Below are positions 54,618 through 64,000 of a stretch of DNA of 64,000 bases, piece after piece. How positions within the stretch are numbered: position 1 is the stretch's first letter; each line of letters begins with the position of its first letter. The notes beneath the pieces were generated by a model, which was not told the origin of the DNA, did not search any database, and saw only the letters and a program-made list of their open reading frames with translations. The DNA comes from Alphaproteobacteria bacterium (lineage in GTDB: Bacteria > Pseudomonadota > Alphaproteobacteria > Micavibrionales > Micavibrionaceae): the NCBI GenBank assembly GCA_002401965.1, contig NVUR01000022.1, forward strand, positions 23,848 through 87,847, written 5' to 3'. Both the position numbers and the translations under genes were made by a program.

Positions 54618-57600
54618 CTAAAATACATTGATATTGCCACTTTCGACCAAAGCCTGAAGATCCAAGTTTTGCAGACCTTCCAGTGCCACAAGATCAACCG
54701 CGTTCGATACGTCACCCGATCCGCTGGCATCAACAGACAGGATCGTTCCGCCATTCACTTCACGCGTAAAGACAAAATCATCAATGGCTTGCTGGGTTGA
54801 ATCGTAATTTTGTATCAAACCGGCAAGGTCGAGAACATCGCCCTCATCTGCGCTAAAGTCACGAATAACGTCAACGCCATGGCCAATGGCCTCCATCATA
54901 AAGGTATCTGCGCCTGATCCACCAGAAAGGATATCATCACCCGCACCACCATACAGCACATCATTGCCTTCCTGAGCATAAATCACGTCATTACCAGCAC
55001 CACCGATCAGCGTATCATCGCCGCCTTGGCGACCATCACCAACACTATCTGTGCTTTCGACGGCCAATTCATCAAGGTTATTTTCAATATAATCAATTGT
55101 GTCATCACGTGACCAATCAGGGTCGGTTGAACTTTCGGCATTTTCAAGACGGTCAAATACTTCCCAGCCACTACCATCGGCGACATCAATACCATCATGC
55201 TCATCAGCCAGCGCATCCGTATTCACACTGTCACCAAAGATAATATCATCACCATCGCCGCCCTCGATAACATCATCACCAACAGAGGCAAGATTATTCA
55301 GCGGGCTGGTATCTTCAAACACCACAGACAGATCAGATGGATCATCAATATTAATCGCATCACCATCAATATCAATGACATCCAAACGAGACATAACTGA
55401 ACCAGAGGCATTAACACCAACGGCGATGACATCATCATTTAAACCATGTAATGTTGCAACTTCATTCGAACCATCTGCACCTGTAATTTCCTCCATCACT
55501 GTATTGGCATTGCTGTAGGCTATATTACCGTTCGCATCGATGTATTTATTTGGGTTTCCATCAGAGATAAAATACGTTGTTGTAATCGCATCACCGCCCA
55601 ATGGCTCATCACTTTCCAGCCAATCATTCGCATCTTCCAGCGGCGATTCATAATTCGTATAGCCACTGCCCGTTAATGTTTCAAGATAGCCCAGTGCATC
55701 ATTTAAACCATCGATATCCGTTACCGTGAACGTGCCACTTGGCTTTACATCTGTTGCAAAAGGTGTGATGTGGATTTTAATTTCGCCGTTTTGGTAGCTG
55801 CCAAAATCATTCAACAACTTCTCTACAGAATCTTTCAAGAGCGATATTTTAGAATTTGCGTCGCTCGCCTTACCCATAGATCCAGAAACATCAACAATAA
55901 AGACAAAGTTATAATCTTGTGTTTGTTGTTCCAGTGACGCACCACCAACATCACCGATCAGAATATCTGATACTGCGCCGCCAATAATCGCGCCCTCTTC
56001 ACCGCCAATATGGTGCGGCACATCTGACGTATCGGTATCATCAACGTTTTTACCAACGATCAGCTCAGGATCAAGCCCTTTAAGTTTTAATGTCGCGGTG
56101 GATGTATCGCCATCGCCATCGGTCAATGTATATTCAAATGCATCACAAACATCAGATGAATGTTCATATGTTGCAACAACGTTATTCAGTAAGAATGATG
56201 CACCTGCATAATCCCCATCATTGGTAGAATTCAGGGCAATGCTGGAAATTTCAATGCCGCCAAAATCAGACGCATCCAATGTAAATGTAATCTCACCATC
56301 AACGATTTGGCCAGGGGCAAATTGTTGTTCCCCCGTCACAGTTGAGCCATCGGCCAATGTAACGACAAAATCAACGCCATGTTGTCCGTAATTATTGTTA
56401 CTGCCAATCTCTGCAATGGTCAGTGTGACACTGTCTGCATTTTGATCGAACGAGATATCAAACGTCTCACCTTTTGGCCAAACTTTCGGGCTATCGCCAT
56501 TAGCCAGATTATCGATACCAAGACCACTGCCATCAGACGTATTGACCCAGCTGAGATCATAATTCCCAGCATTTGCAACCTCAATGGTAATACCATCTTT
56601 AGTTAGAGAAGATTGAATGCCCGTAACATCTGCTGCTACTGGATCAAGCGAGGATGTAGAAGAGCTACTGCCTGCATTATCAAATAAAGTATAGCTATAT
56701 GACCCATCTGCGGCCAAAATCAACGTTCCAAAATCACCATCGATAGAAACCGTTCCAACGTCAGGCACATTAACAGCATTCCCCTCAAAGGACACTTGCG
56801 TCACTGTATTGACTTGGTCTTGTGATAGATCATCATTATCAACCACATTACCATCAACACTATTTTGCGATGTATCGAAAGATACGCAATCATCATTGGC
56901 ATGCGGTGCATCGTCTAACACTTGAATGCTCAACGTCCCATCAACGGAGTCACCATCAAAATCAGTCGCCGTCACACCAAACTTTAAATTAATCGCATCA
57001 TTTGGATTTGATGTATCAGGATGATCCAGCGTACCGCTAAGTACGAAATTATATGAACCATCAGAACCCACAGAAAGCGTAAATATCGTTTCTGCGCCTG
57101 CTGTCCCTGTATAGGTATTGGTTGCAGAATCAAAACTGATACTGACCGTATCACCATTCGATGTTAAAGGCTGGCTTGGAGCATCTCCATTTGCAGAAAA
57201 CCCACCAATACCATCTTGCCCAAAATGCGCGGCAAGCTGCCCCGATACGGACGCATCAGGTGCTAAATCTGTTTCATCAACAACAGCTTTTTGTGGCACA
57301 ACACAAACTGGACCATCATCAAGCACATCAACTTGCACCATCGTTTCGATAGCATCACCATCACCATCCGTTGCAATAACACCAAATTGCAGAGACAATA
57401 TATCGTTTGGATCTGTTGTATCGGGATGATCCAACGTTCCTGTCAGTACAAACTCATACGATCCGTCATTACCAATAGTCATTGTGAAAACAGATTGAGC
57501 GTTCGCGCTGCCTGTATATGTGTTGGTCGCACTGTCATACGTCACGCTGACCGCGTCACCACCAGATGTTAAACCGGTGGCAACAGACACACCGTTACCC

Positions 57601-59348
57601 GTAATTGTACCCGCGCCATCATTCCCAAAATCAACATTAATTTGCCCTGTGGCAGATGCACCGACAGATAAATCTGTTTCATCAACGCTTAAAACATCAG
57701 CATCGATGGAGGTCGGCGCATCATCCAAGACTGTAATGCTGACCATTGTTTCTGCAATATCACCATCTGAATCCGAAATTTGAATACCAAATTCAAGCAT
57801 AATAGCATCATTTGCATCACTGCCATCCGCATGGTCAAAAGGCAACACTTGGTTATAAGCATAGTCACCCGTTTGCGGATCAATCGTAAACGTAAACACT
57901 GTTTGCCCATTCGCTGTCCCGACATATCCTGTCGACGTCGCAACAACCACAATCGCCGAGCCACCAGAGGATAAAGCCCCGCCCGTTTGTGATCCTGATG
58001 AAGCAAAGCTATCATTCGTAGAGATAGCACCGCCACCATTATCGCCAAAATCAAAGTCAAGCGTACCGCCGTCGCTTAACGAAAAGCCATCCGTTTCATC
58101 CAACACTTTTGCAGCACCCAGAATTTCCGGTACATCATCAACCAGATCAACCAGTGTCTCGCCCGTTTCATCATCGGGACGTACATCATCCTGTTTAAAT
58201 TCTATTCCATATTCCAGCTGTGTCGGGCCGATTGCACCAACATCATCAAGCGCAATAACGCCGCGTGCGTCAAAACTACTCTGATACCCATAACCACCAC
58301 CAGAGGCACCACCACCGCTAGATCCGCTTTCACCCGCAGCAGGTGTAACCTCTGCCAATTGCTCTGCCAACGCCGCCATATCCGCCGTGTCTTGATCTTC
58401 CGATTCCAGTGCAGGCGTCACACCCTTATCCTCTACCTGCCCCATCAACGCATAAGTTGCATCATGCACACTGGTTACTGTGCTGCCAGCCTCAGGAAAC
58501 GACATATCATCACCTGATGCAGGCTCTAGATTTGAAAGCTGCATCGCAAGATCGCCTTCTAAAGACGCTAGTTCTTGTACGGAATCAGGATTGCCCCCTT
58601 GAGAGTCCGCAATCTTTTGTTCCAACACTTCCATACGTGCGGATAATTCCTGAATAACATCCAAAGCAGACAAAAAGTCCGATGTTCCCGCATCAGATAA
58701 TCCCTCATGCTCACCATTTTCATTTATGCCGTTCTCAACCAAATCTTGCGCTGTTTGAAATTTAATTTGTGCGCCATCATCAAAAGTTAACGTCAATTCC
58801 TGTGCAAGATCATCACCACTTTGCGAAATGTCATTGCTCTCTTCTATATCAAATTTAAGGTCGTATTGCTTATCACCTTCCAGAGCAACATCAAGCGTAT
58901 CTCCGGCTTCTGGTCTTTCAACCGTGCATAACCCCATATCATCGCACAGCTCAGTATAGAGAGCTTGCGTATCAATCTCCGCGCCATCAGACAGTTTAAA
59001 ACATCCCGAACCACTGGCGACCTCTTCGAAATTTTGAATCGTCAAAGTGTCTGAACCTTCGCCTTGGGAAAATTTAATCAATAATGAACCATCACTATTA
59101 AGGGACATATCCTGAATATCATCTGCGGCAAATGAGAGGGATGCACTGCCATCTTCAGAAATTTCAACATGACTGTTCGTATTATCCTGTTCGCTCTCTT
59201 GAACATTAAGGACAGATTGCGGATCCATCACGGTGGAGGACAATGCAACATTGTTCGATAAAGATGTACTTAATGTTTCAACATTTGAAGAATCTGCTTC
59301 GTTTTCACCTTGGATACGATTCTCCAATATTCCATTATCAAGACTCAT
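54618..59348 (-). CDS. Large T1SS-secreted RTX adhesin (BapA/LapA-like) with three T1SS-143-type repeats and a VWA domain
   Basis: 1576 aa, acidic; repeats VDETDL...[57 protein letters not shown] nonapeptides [36 protein letters not shown]. Confidence 0.93.
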   Translation of the reverse strand: MSLDNGILENRIQGENEADSSNVETLSTSLSNNVALSSTVMDPQSVLNVQESEQDNTNSHVEISEDGSASLSFAADDIQDMSLNSDGSLLIKFSQGEGSDTLTIQNFEEVASGSGCFKLSDGAEIDTQALYTELCDDMGLCTVERPEAGDTLDVALEGDKQYDLKFDIEESNDISQSGDDLAQELTLTFDDGAQIKFQTAQDLVENGINENGEHEGLSDAGTSDFLSALDVIQELSARMEVLEQKIADSQGGNPDSVQELASLEGDLAMQLSNLEPASGDDMSFPEAGSTVTSVHDATYALMGQVEDKGVTPALESEDQDTADMAALAEQLAEVTPAAGESGSSGGGASGGGYGYQSSFDARGVIALDDVGAIGPTQLEYGIEFKQDDVRPDDETGETLVDLVDDVPEILGAAKVLDETDGFSLSDGGTLDFDFGDNGGGAISTNDSFASSGSQTGGALSSGGSAIVVVATSTGYVGTANGQTVFTFTIDPQTGDYAYNQVLPFDHADGSDANDAIMLEFGIQISDSDGDIAETMVSITVLDDAPTSIDADVLSVDETDLSVGASATGQINVDFGNDGAGTITGNGVSVATGLTSGGDAVSVTYDSATNTYTGSANAQSVFTMTIGNDGSYEFVLTGTLDHPDTTDPNDILSLQFGVIATDGDGDAIETMVQVDVLDDGPVCVVPQKAVVDETDLAPDASVSGQLAAHFGQDGIGGFSANGDAPSQPLTSNGDTVSISFDSATNTYTGTAGAETIFTLSVGSDGSYNFVLSGTLDHPDTSNPNDAINLKFGVTATDFDGDSVDGTLSIQVLDDAPHANDDCVSFDTSQNSVDGNVVDNDDLSQDQVNTVTQVSFEGNAVNVPDVGTVSIDGDFGTLILAADGSYSYTLFDNAGSSSSTSSLDPVAADVTGIQSSLTKDGITIEVANAGNYDLSWVNTSDGSGLGIDNLANGDSPKVWPKGETFDISFDQNADSVTLTIAEIGSNNNYGQHGVDFVVTLADGSTVTGEQQFAPGQIVDGEITFTLDASDFGGIEISSIALNSTNDGDYAGASFLLNNVVATYEHSSDVCDAFEYTLTDGDGDTSTATLKLKGLDPELIVGKNVDDTDTSDVPHHIGGEEGAIIGGAVSDILIGDVGGASLEQQTQDYNFVFIVDVSGSMGKASDANSKISLLKDSVEKLLNDFGSYQNGEIKIHITPFATDVKPSGTFTVTDIDGLNDALGYLETLTGSGYTNYESPLEDANDWLESDEPLGGDAITTTYFISDGNPNKYIDANGNIAYSNANTVMEEITGADGSNEVATLHGLNDDVIAVGVNASGSVMSRLDVIDIDGDAINIDDPSDLSVVFEDTSPLNNLASVGDDVIEGGDGDDIIFGDSVNTDALADEHDGIDVADGSGWEVFDRLENAESSTDPDWSRDDTIDYIENNLDELAVESTDSVGDGRQGGDDTLIGGAGNDVIYAQEGNDVLYGGAGDDILSGGSGADTFMMEAIGHGVDVIRDFSADEGDVLDLAGLIQNYDSTQQAIDDFVFTREVNGGTILSVDASGSGDVSNAVDLVALEGLQNLDLQALVESGNINVF
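56900..58130 (-). repeat. Three tandem domain repeats of about 400 bp within the adhesin gene
   Basis: Repeat-start motif (K/S/V)VDETD near 58090, 57670 and 57270, each unit ending in VLDDAP/VLDDGP. Confidence 0.85.
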
Positions 59349-59585
59349 TTGATCTTATACTCCACATTTATCTGTTTAATATTTTCACTCCGCCAAACAC
59401 CCTATTTCCTCAAAGATGTATCGAATGATCCAAATTTATAGATAAATATTTAACAAACAGTTACTTTTTCCATATTTAGATAAAATTTTATGTAAAACAA
59501 AAACATTATTAACCAATCCTTATAATTTTCAGGATAGATTAAGGATAGGAAACACCTAAAGAACAGGAATTATCAGGGTAGGAAA

Positions 59586-59798
59586 ATGGCTAGAACATTT
59601 CAATGTGACATACAAAATGGCGGTATAAACGCCATGATGACAGAGGAAGGCAGCATCTTTAACGCGCAAAATGCGGCGGGTGAAGTATCTGTCTTTGAAG
59701 GTGACACAATGATGACAGCAGAAAACCCGAACTTTGAGCCGGAGCAAATACAAACGGCAGATATTTCAAATACTCCAACGTTAAATACGCTTGGGTAA
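59586..59798 (+). CDS. Small acidic hypothetical protein, 70 aa, divergent from the adhesin
   Basis: ORF MARTFQCDIQNGGINAMMTEEGSIF... followed by a terminator-like hairpin. Confidence 0.6.
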   Translation: MARTFQCDIQNGGINAMMTEEGSIFNAQNAAGEVSVFEGDTMMTAENPNFEPEQIQTADISNTPTLNTLG

Positions 59799-59825
59799 CT
59801 TACTACTTTATAACTTACGATCTAA

Positions 59826-59874
59826 TAAAAACGCGCTCTTTCCCTTAGTAAATGGGGCAAGCGTGTTTTTTATT
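59826..59874. terminator. Terminator hairpin between convergent genes
   Basis: aaaaACGCGCTctttcccttagtaaatggggcaAGCGTGTtttttatt. Confidence 0.65.
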
Positions 59875-59878
59875 GCGC

Positions 59879-61387
59879 TTATTCGGCGGCTGTATCAAAG
59901 GTGATGCCCTGTGCCAAGGGAAGTTCAGAGGAATAATTCACCGTTGAGGTCATACGGCGCATATAGGCTTTCCAGCTGTCTGACCCGCTTTCACGGCCAC
60001 CGCCTGTTTCCTTCTCACCGCCAAATGCGCCGCCGATTTCTGCGCCGCTGGTGCCGATATTCACATTTGCAATGCCGCAATCACTGCCCGCCTCACAGGT
60101 GAACAGCTCGGCCTCTTGCACATCACGGGTGAAGATAGAGGAAGACAAGCCTTGCGCTACGCCATTTTGACGGGCGATCGCATCATCCAGATTACTATAT
60201 TTGAAAATATAAAGAATAGGCGCGAAGGTCTCTTCCTGAATGTTAGAGCCATCAGGCATTTCAACCAATGCAGGCTTCACATAGTACGCATTAGGATGTT
60301 GATCACCCAAAATGCGACCACCACCTGTGGCTACACCGCCATCAAGCTGCGCTGTATTAAGCGCATCTTCCATGTGCAGATAGGCTTGCTCATCAATTAA
60401 TGGGCCAACCAAGGATTTTTCATCCAACGGATTACCGATTGATAACCCCGCATAGGCCGCTTTAAGGCGCGGGATCAAGGTGTCATAAACATCTGCATGT
60501 ACGAACAAACGCCGCGTCGTGGTGCATCTTTGCCCACACGTGCCGACTGCGCCAAAGACAATGCCCTGAAAGGCAAGATCAAGATCAGCGCTTTTAGCCA
60601 CTATAATTGCGTTATTTCCGCCCAGTTCCAGCAACGATCTACCAAAACGCTGTGCCACTCTGGGGCCAACAATGCGCCCCATTGCGGTGCTGCCTGTTGC
60701 ACTTATCATCGGAACGCGGACATCATCGACCAAGGCTTCGCCGATATCGCGCTCCCCAATTAGGAGTTGTGCGAGGCCTTCAGGGGCATCATCGCCGAAA
60801 CGCGCGCAGGCTTGTTCGAATAATTTTTGACACGCCAGCGCGGTCACGGGCGTTTTTTCTGATGGTTTCCAAATCACGCTATCTCCGCACACAAGCGCAA
60901 GCATCGTGTTCCACGCCCAAACGGCGACAGGAAAGTTAAACGCACTGATAATCCCGATGGGGCCTAAGGGTTGCCAAATTTCGCGCATTTTATGCTGCGG
61001 GCGTTCCGAGGCAATGGTGAGACCATAAAGCTGGCGGCTTTGCCCGACGGCAAAGTCACAAATATCGATCATCTCTTGAACTTCGCCTAAGCCCTCTTGA
61101 TAAATCTTGCCACACTCCAGCGTGACCAACGCGCCCAGAGCCTCTTTATTCTCGCGCAAGATATCACCGAAAATCCGCACCAATTCCCCGCGGCGCGGCG
61201 CAGGCACAACGCGCCATGCTTTGAACGCGGCGACTGATTGCGCAATCTTCAAATCAACGTCTTCGAGGCTATCAACAGCAACAGAGGCGATCTTTGTACC
61301 ATCCACCGGACTGAACACATCCAGCGCACCGCCAGCAAGCATCGCTTCGTCCAAACCAAGCTGATTATATATCTGATTTTTATCCAT
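59879..61387 (-). CDS. Aldehyde dehydrogenase, ALDH7 (antiquitin/aminoadipate-semialdehyde)-like
   Basis: GPIGIISAFNFPVAVWAWN, LELGGNNAIIV, GTCGQRCTTTRRLFVH; start taken at MDKNQIYN. Confidence 0.92.
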   Translation of the reverse strand: MDKNQIYNQLGLDEAMLAGGALDVFSPVDGTKIASVAVDSLEDVDLKIAQSVAAFKAWRVVPAPRRGELVRIFGDILRENKEALGALVTLECGKIYQEGLGEVQEMIDICDFAVGQSRQLYGLTIASERPQHKMREIWQPLGPIGIISAFNFPVAVWAWNTMLALVCGDSVIWKPSEKTPVTALACQKLFEQACARFGDDAPEGLAQLLIGERDIGEALVDDVRVPMISATGSTAMGRIVGPRVAQRFGRSLLELGGNNAIIVAKSADLDLAFQGIVFGAVGTCGQRCTTTRRLFVHADVYDTLIPRLKAAYAGLSIGNPLDEKSLVGPLIDEQAYLHMEDALNTAQLDGGVATGGGRILGDQHPNAYYVKPALVEMPDGSNIQEETFAPILYIFKYSNLDDAIARQNGVAQGLSSSIFTRDVQEAELFTCEAGSDCGIANVNIGTSGAEIGGAFGGEKETGGGRESGSDSWKAYMRRMTSTVNYSSELPLAQGITFDTAAE

Positions 61388-61487
61388 TGAAGAGTCTCCT
61401 GAAGCGATAGAATGAAGATTACAGTACCACTTTGCACCCTGCTCTGCTACAAGACACACGCAACTATATTAATATCGAGAATAATTT

Positions 61488-63338
61488 ATGAGTGACCTTC
61501 TGTTAAGCGTTGAAGAGGCTGGTGTTTTAATTGCCGGAAAGCCGTTCTTCGAAAACCTGACCTTCCATATCCATGCAGGGCGTAAAATCGCGCTTGTGGG
61601 TAAGAATGGTGCGGGTAAAACTACGCTGATGAATATCATCACAGGGGATCGCGAAATTGATGACGGCACGCGTTTTCTCTATCCCGGTACGACCACAGGC
61701 TATATGGAGCAAAAGGCTTCGGGCATTGAGGGGAAAACCGTACGTGATTATGTCTTTGAAGGTTTAAGTGACGAACTGGAAGACTGGGATATCGATTACC
61801 GTATTGAAATGGTTATTTCTCCATTGCTGTTGAATGTTGATGACAAGCTGGCGAACCTATCAGGCGGACAGCTGCGCCGCGCTGCGCTTGCCCGTGCTTT
61901 GGTGGAAGAGCCGGATATCCTACTGCTGGACGAGCCGACAAACCACATGGATTTAGAGCTGATTGAGTGGCTGGAGAACTACATCAAGAATTATCGCGGC
62001 GCCGTTGTGATTGTTTCCCATGATCGTAGATTCCTCGCAAACACAACAGATCGAGTTTTCTGGCTGGATCGCGGCTCCCTTAAAACCGCGCCCAAAGGCT
62101 TTGCACATTTTCAGCAATGGTCAAAAGATATGCTGGAACAAGAAGGTCGCGCCCTTCATAACCGTGCGAAGAAAGTCGAACAAGAGATAGACTGGGCCAA
62201 TAAAGGTGTTAAAGCACGCGTAAAACGTAATGTACGCAGACAATCCGAAGCCTTTGAAGCCCGCGATCAATTTGAAAAGGATCAAAAAGCCTATCGCCGC
62301 GTGACCTCAACTATAGAACTGCCTCCTATGACGACCGAACAATCATCACGAAACGTTGCCGAATTTTTTAATGTCGGGAAGAGCTTTAGCGATGCCGAAA
62401 CCGGACGCACGAAGTTGATCCTTGAAAATTTCAACATGCGGATCAAAAAGCAAGATCGCATCGGTATATTGGGGCGTAACGGATCTGGTAAAACAACGTT
62501 TTTGCGTATGCTAACCAAAGAAATGACGCCTGATGTCGGTCGCGTTAAAATTGCCAAGAATTTGAGCTTTAGCTATTTCGATCAAAACCGTTCTATGCTG
62601 AAAGAAGACAAAAGCCTGAAAGATAATCTCTGCCCCGAAGGTGCGGAATATCTGGATGTGCGCGGGAAATCCCGCCATATCTGTGGTTATCTTAAGGACT
62701 ATTTGTTTGATCCCGAAGATGCGTGGCGCAAGGTTAGCACTTTGTCAGGTGGGCAAAAGAACCGCTTGATGTTATCTAAAATCCTCGCCAATCCGGGCAG
62801 TATGCTGATTATGGATGAACCGACAAATGATCTGGATATGGATACGCTGGATATGCTGACCAATATCTTGAAAAGCTATGATGGCACATTGTTTGTAGTG
62901 TCGCATGACCGTGACTTCCTCGATCAAGTTGTGACGAAGATGTTGGTATTTGAGGGAGACGGAAAAGTCGAAGGCATTGTTGGTGGCTATAGCGATTATA
63001 TTGCATGGAAGAAAACGCAGACATCGGAAGACGTACAAAAGAAGAAATCTGGTAAATCTAAATCTGCGAAAACAGAGACGCCACAGGTCAGAAAAGACCC
63101 TGTAGCCTTCACCTTCAACTTAAAGCACGAGCTGGAAAAGTTGCCCAAGGCGATCAAGGTTTTGGAAAAAGAAATAACGAAGCTGGAAGAGCTGATGGCT
63201 GATCCTGATCTCTATACCAAGGACGCCGATGAATTTGCCCGCATATCAACACGCCTGCCCGCCGCAAAGGAAGAGCTTGATACCTCTGAGCTACGCTGGT
63301 TGGAATTAGAAGACATCAAAGCCGCAGCAAAAACATAG
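61488..63338 (+). CDS. uup: ABC-F family ATPase (Uup-like)
   Basis: Two ABC cassettes GKNGAGKTTLMNII / GRNGSGKTTFLRML, LSGGQLRRAALARAL / LSGGQKNRLMLSKIL; C-terminal coiled-coil region. Confidence 0.93.
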   Translation: MSDLLLSVEEAGVLIAGKPFFENLTFHIHAGRKIALVGKNGAGKTTLMNIITGDREIDDGTRFLYPGTTTGYMEQKASGIEGKTVRDYVFEGLSDELEDWDIDYRIEMVISPLLLNVDDKLANLSGGQLRRAALARALVEEPDILLLDEPTNHMDLELIEWLENYIKNYRGAVVIVSHDRRFLANTTDRVFWLDRGSLKTAPKGFAHFQQWSKDMLEQEGRALHNRAKKVEQEIDWANKGVKARVKRNVRRQSEAFEARDQFEKDQKAYRRVTSTIELPPMTTEQSSRNVAEFFNVGKSFSDAETGRTKLILENFNMRIKKQDRIGILGRNGSGKTTFLRMLTKEMTPDVGRVKIAKNLSFSYFDQNRSMLKEDKSLKDNLCPEGAEYLDVRGKSRHICGYLKDYLFDPEDAWRKVSTLSGGQKNRLMLSKILANPGSMLIMDEPTNDLDMDTLDMLTNILKSYDGTLFVVSHDRDFLDQVVTKMLVFEGDGKVEGIVGGYSDYIAWKKTQTSEDVQKKKSGKSKSAKTETPQVRKDPVAFTFNLKHELEKLPKAIKVLEKEITKLEELMADPDLYTKDADEFARISTRLPAAKEELDTSELRWLELEDIKAAAKT

Positions 63339-63369
63339 CGCATTTTATACCCTTGCAAGAAGCGGAATA

Positions 63370-63440
63370 GATGAAAGCCCCCACCAAATGGCTCTTATAT
63401 AATCAGGTGTTCTACACCTAATATCGAGGGGACTTTCATC
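63370..63440. repeat. Nested inverted repeat between uup and gst 3' ends
   Basis: GATGAAAGcCCC...GGGGaCTTTCATC outer arms and inner AGGTGT-tct-ACACCT. Confidence 0.7.
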
Positions 63441-63456
63441 GTATCCATCCCCCCTT

Positions 63457-63912
63457 TTAGGCGGCGTCTTGATTAAGTAAACCTTCCGCCATCAGTGCTT
63501 TTTGAACAGCTGGACGCGCGGAAATACGGCTTTGATATTCAACAAGAACTGGCCAAGGTGATAGATCAATATCAAGGAAAGTGCTCCAGTTAATAATTGT
63601 AAACATATACGCATCTGCAACAGTAAATTGCTCACCCATCAAATATTGCTTTCCATCCAATTGTGTTGAAACATAGCTATACGCCTTTTTTAGTTTCTCC
63701 AAATATGTGTCAGCAGCCTGATTGCCCGTCTGCTCCTTATAGAATAATGGGAAATGCGTTTTATGAACCTCGGTTGATATATAGTTCAGCCATTCCTGCA
63801 GGCGGACACGTTCGAATGTACCATTTGCTGGGGCAAGGTTGCTCTCTGGTTTTGTGTCCGCAAGATATTGCACAATGGCTACCCCTTCGGTTAATGTCTC
63901 ACCATCCCCCTG
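63457..63912 (-). pseudogene. Glutathione S-transferase gene truncated at its 5' end by an IS
   Basis: GDGETLTEGVAIVQYLADTKPESNLAP and C-terminal GST domain present; N-terminal thioredoxin fold absent; sequence becomes IS-like past 63913. Confidence 0.85.
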
Positions 63913-64000
63913 TGTCAGGGTAGTTGTCACCTAAACTGAAATAACAGGAGACAACAGGTATGAGCAAGAAATACAGCGAAACTTTCAAGAAACGTGCGAT
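63913..64000 (+). mobile_element. Left end of an IS3-like insertion sequence, with start of transposase OrfA
   Basis: TGTCAGGGTAGTTGTCACC terminus; RBS-like AACAGGAG; ATG at 63960 encoding MSKKYSETFKKRA..., typical of IS3-family OrfA; runs off the window. Confidence 0.75.

Overview
The window looks like a chromosomal segment of an alphaproteobacterium (Micavibrio/Rhodospirillales-like by gene content; inference only). The left half is a largely minus-strand division and cell-wall (dcw) cluster: mraZ-rsmH-ftsL-ftsI-murE-[unknown ORF]-mraY-murD-ftsW-murG-murC-murB-[4-gene insertion]-ddl-ftsQ-ftsA-ftsZ-lpxC-bamD-recN-ligA. No murF lies in its usual slot between murE and mraY. A membrane-fused MurF-like ligase sits instead in the insertion between murB and ddl. 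The right half contains rnpB, an amidase, msrA, dus, slyX, a System II cytochrome c maturation cassette (ResB/CcsA/TlpA), a soluble double-PAS chemoreceptor next to a truncated hemoglobin, a PodJ-like polarity protein, an RND efflux operon with a second divergent outer-membrane-factor-like lipoprotein, mtnP, a 1576-aa T1SS/RTX adhesin, an aldehyde dehydrogenase, an ABC-F ATPase, and a gst gene truncated by an IS3-like element at the right edge. The observations most worth following up are: a 106-bp Correia-like miniature element (TATAGTGG...CCACTATA) ending 2 bp past the adhesin stop codon; the unknown ORF in the murF slot together with the relocated, TM-fused MurF; an HxlR regulator and Cys-rich protein divergent pair sharing an SDCC motif; the chemoreceptor/globin gene pair; three exact TGGGA-N5 MraZ-box repeats; and a 29-aa membrane microprotein gene upstream of a strong terminator. 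All identifications come from reading the sequence and recognising motifs; no searches were run.
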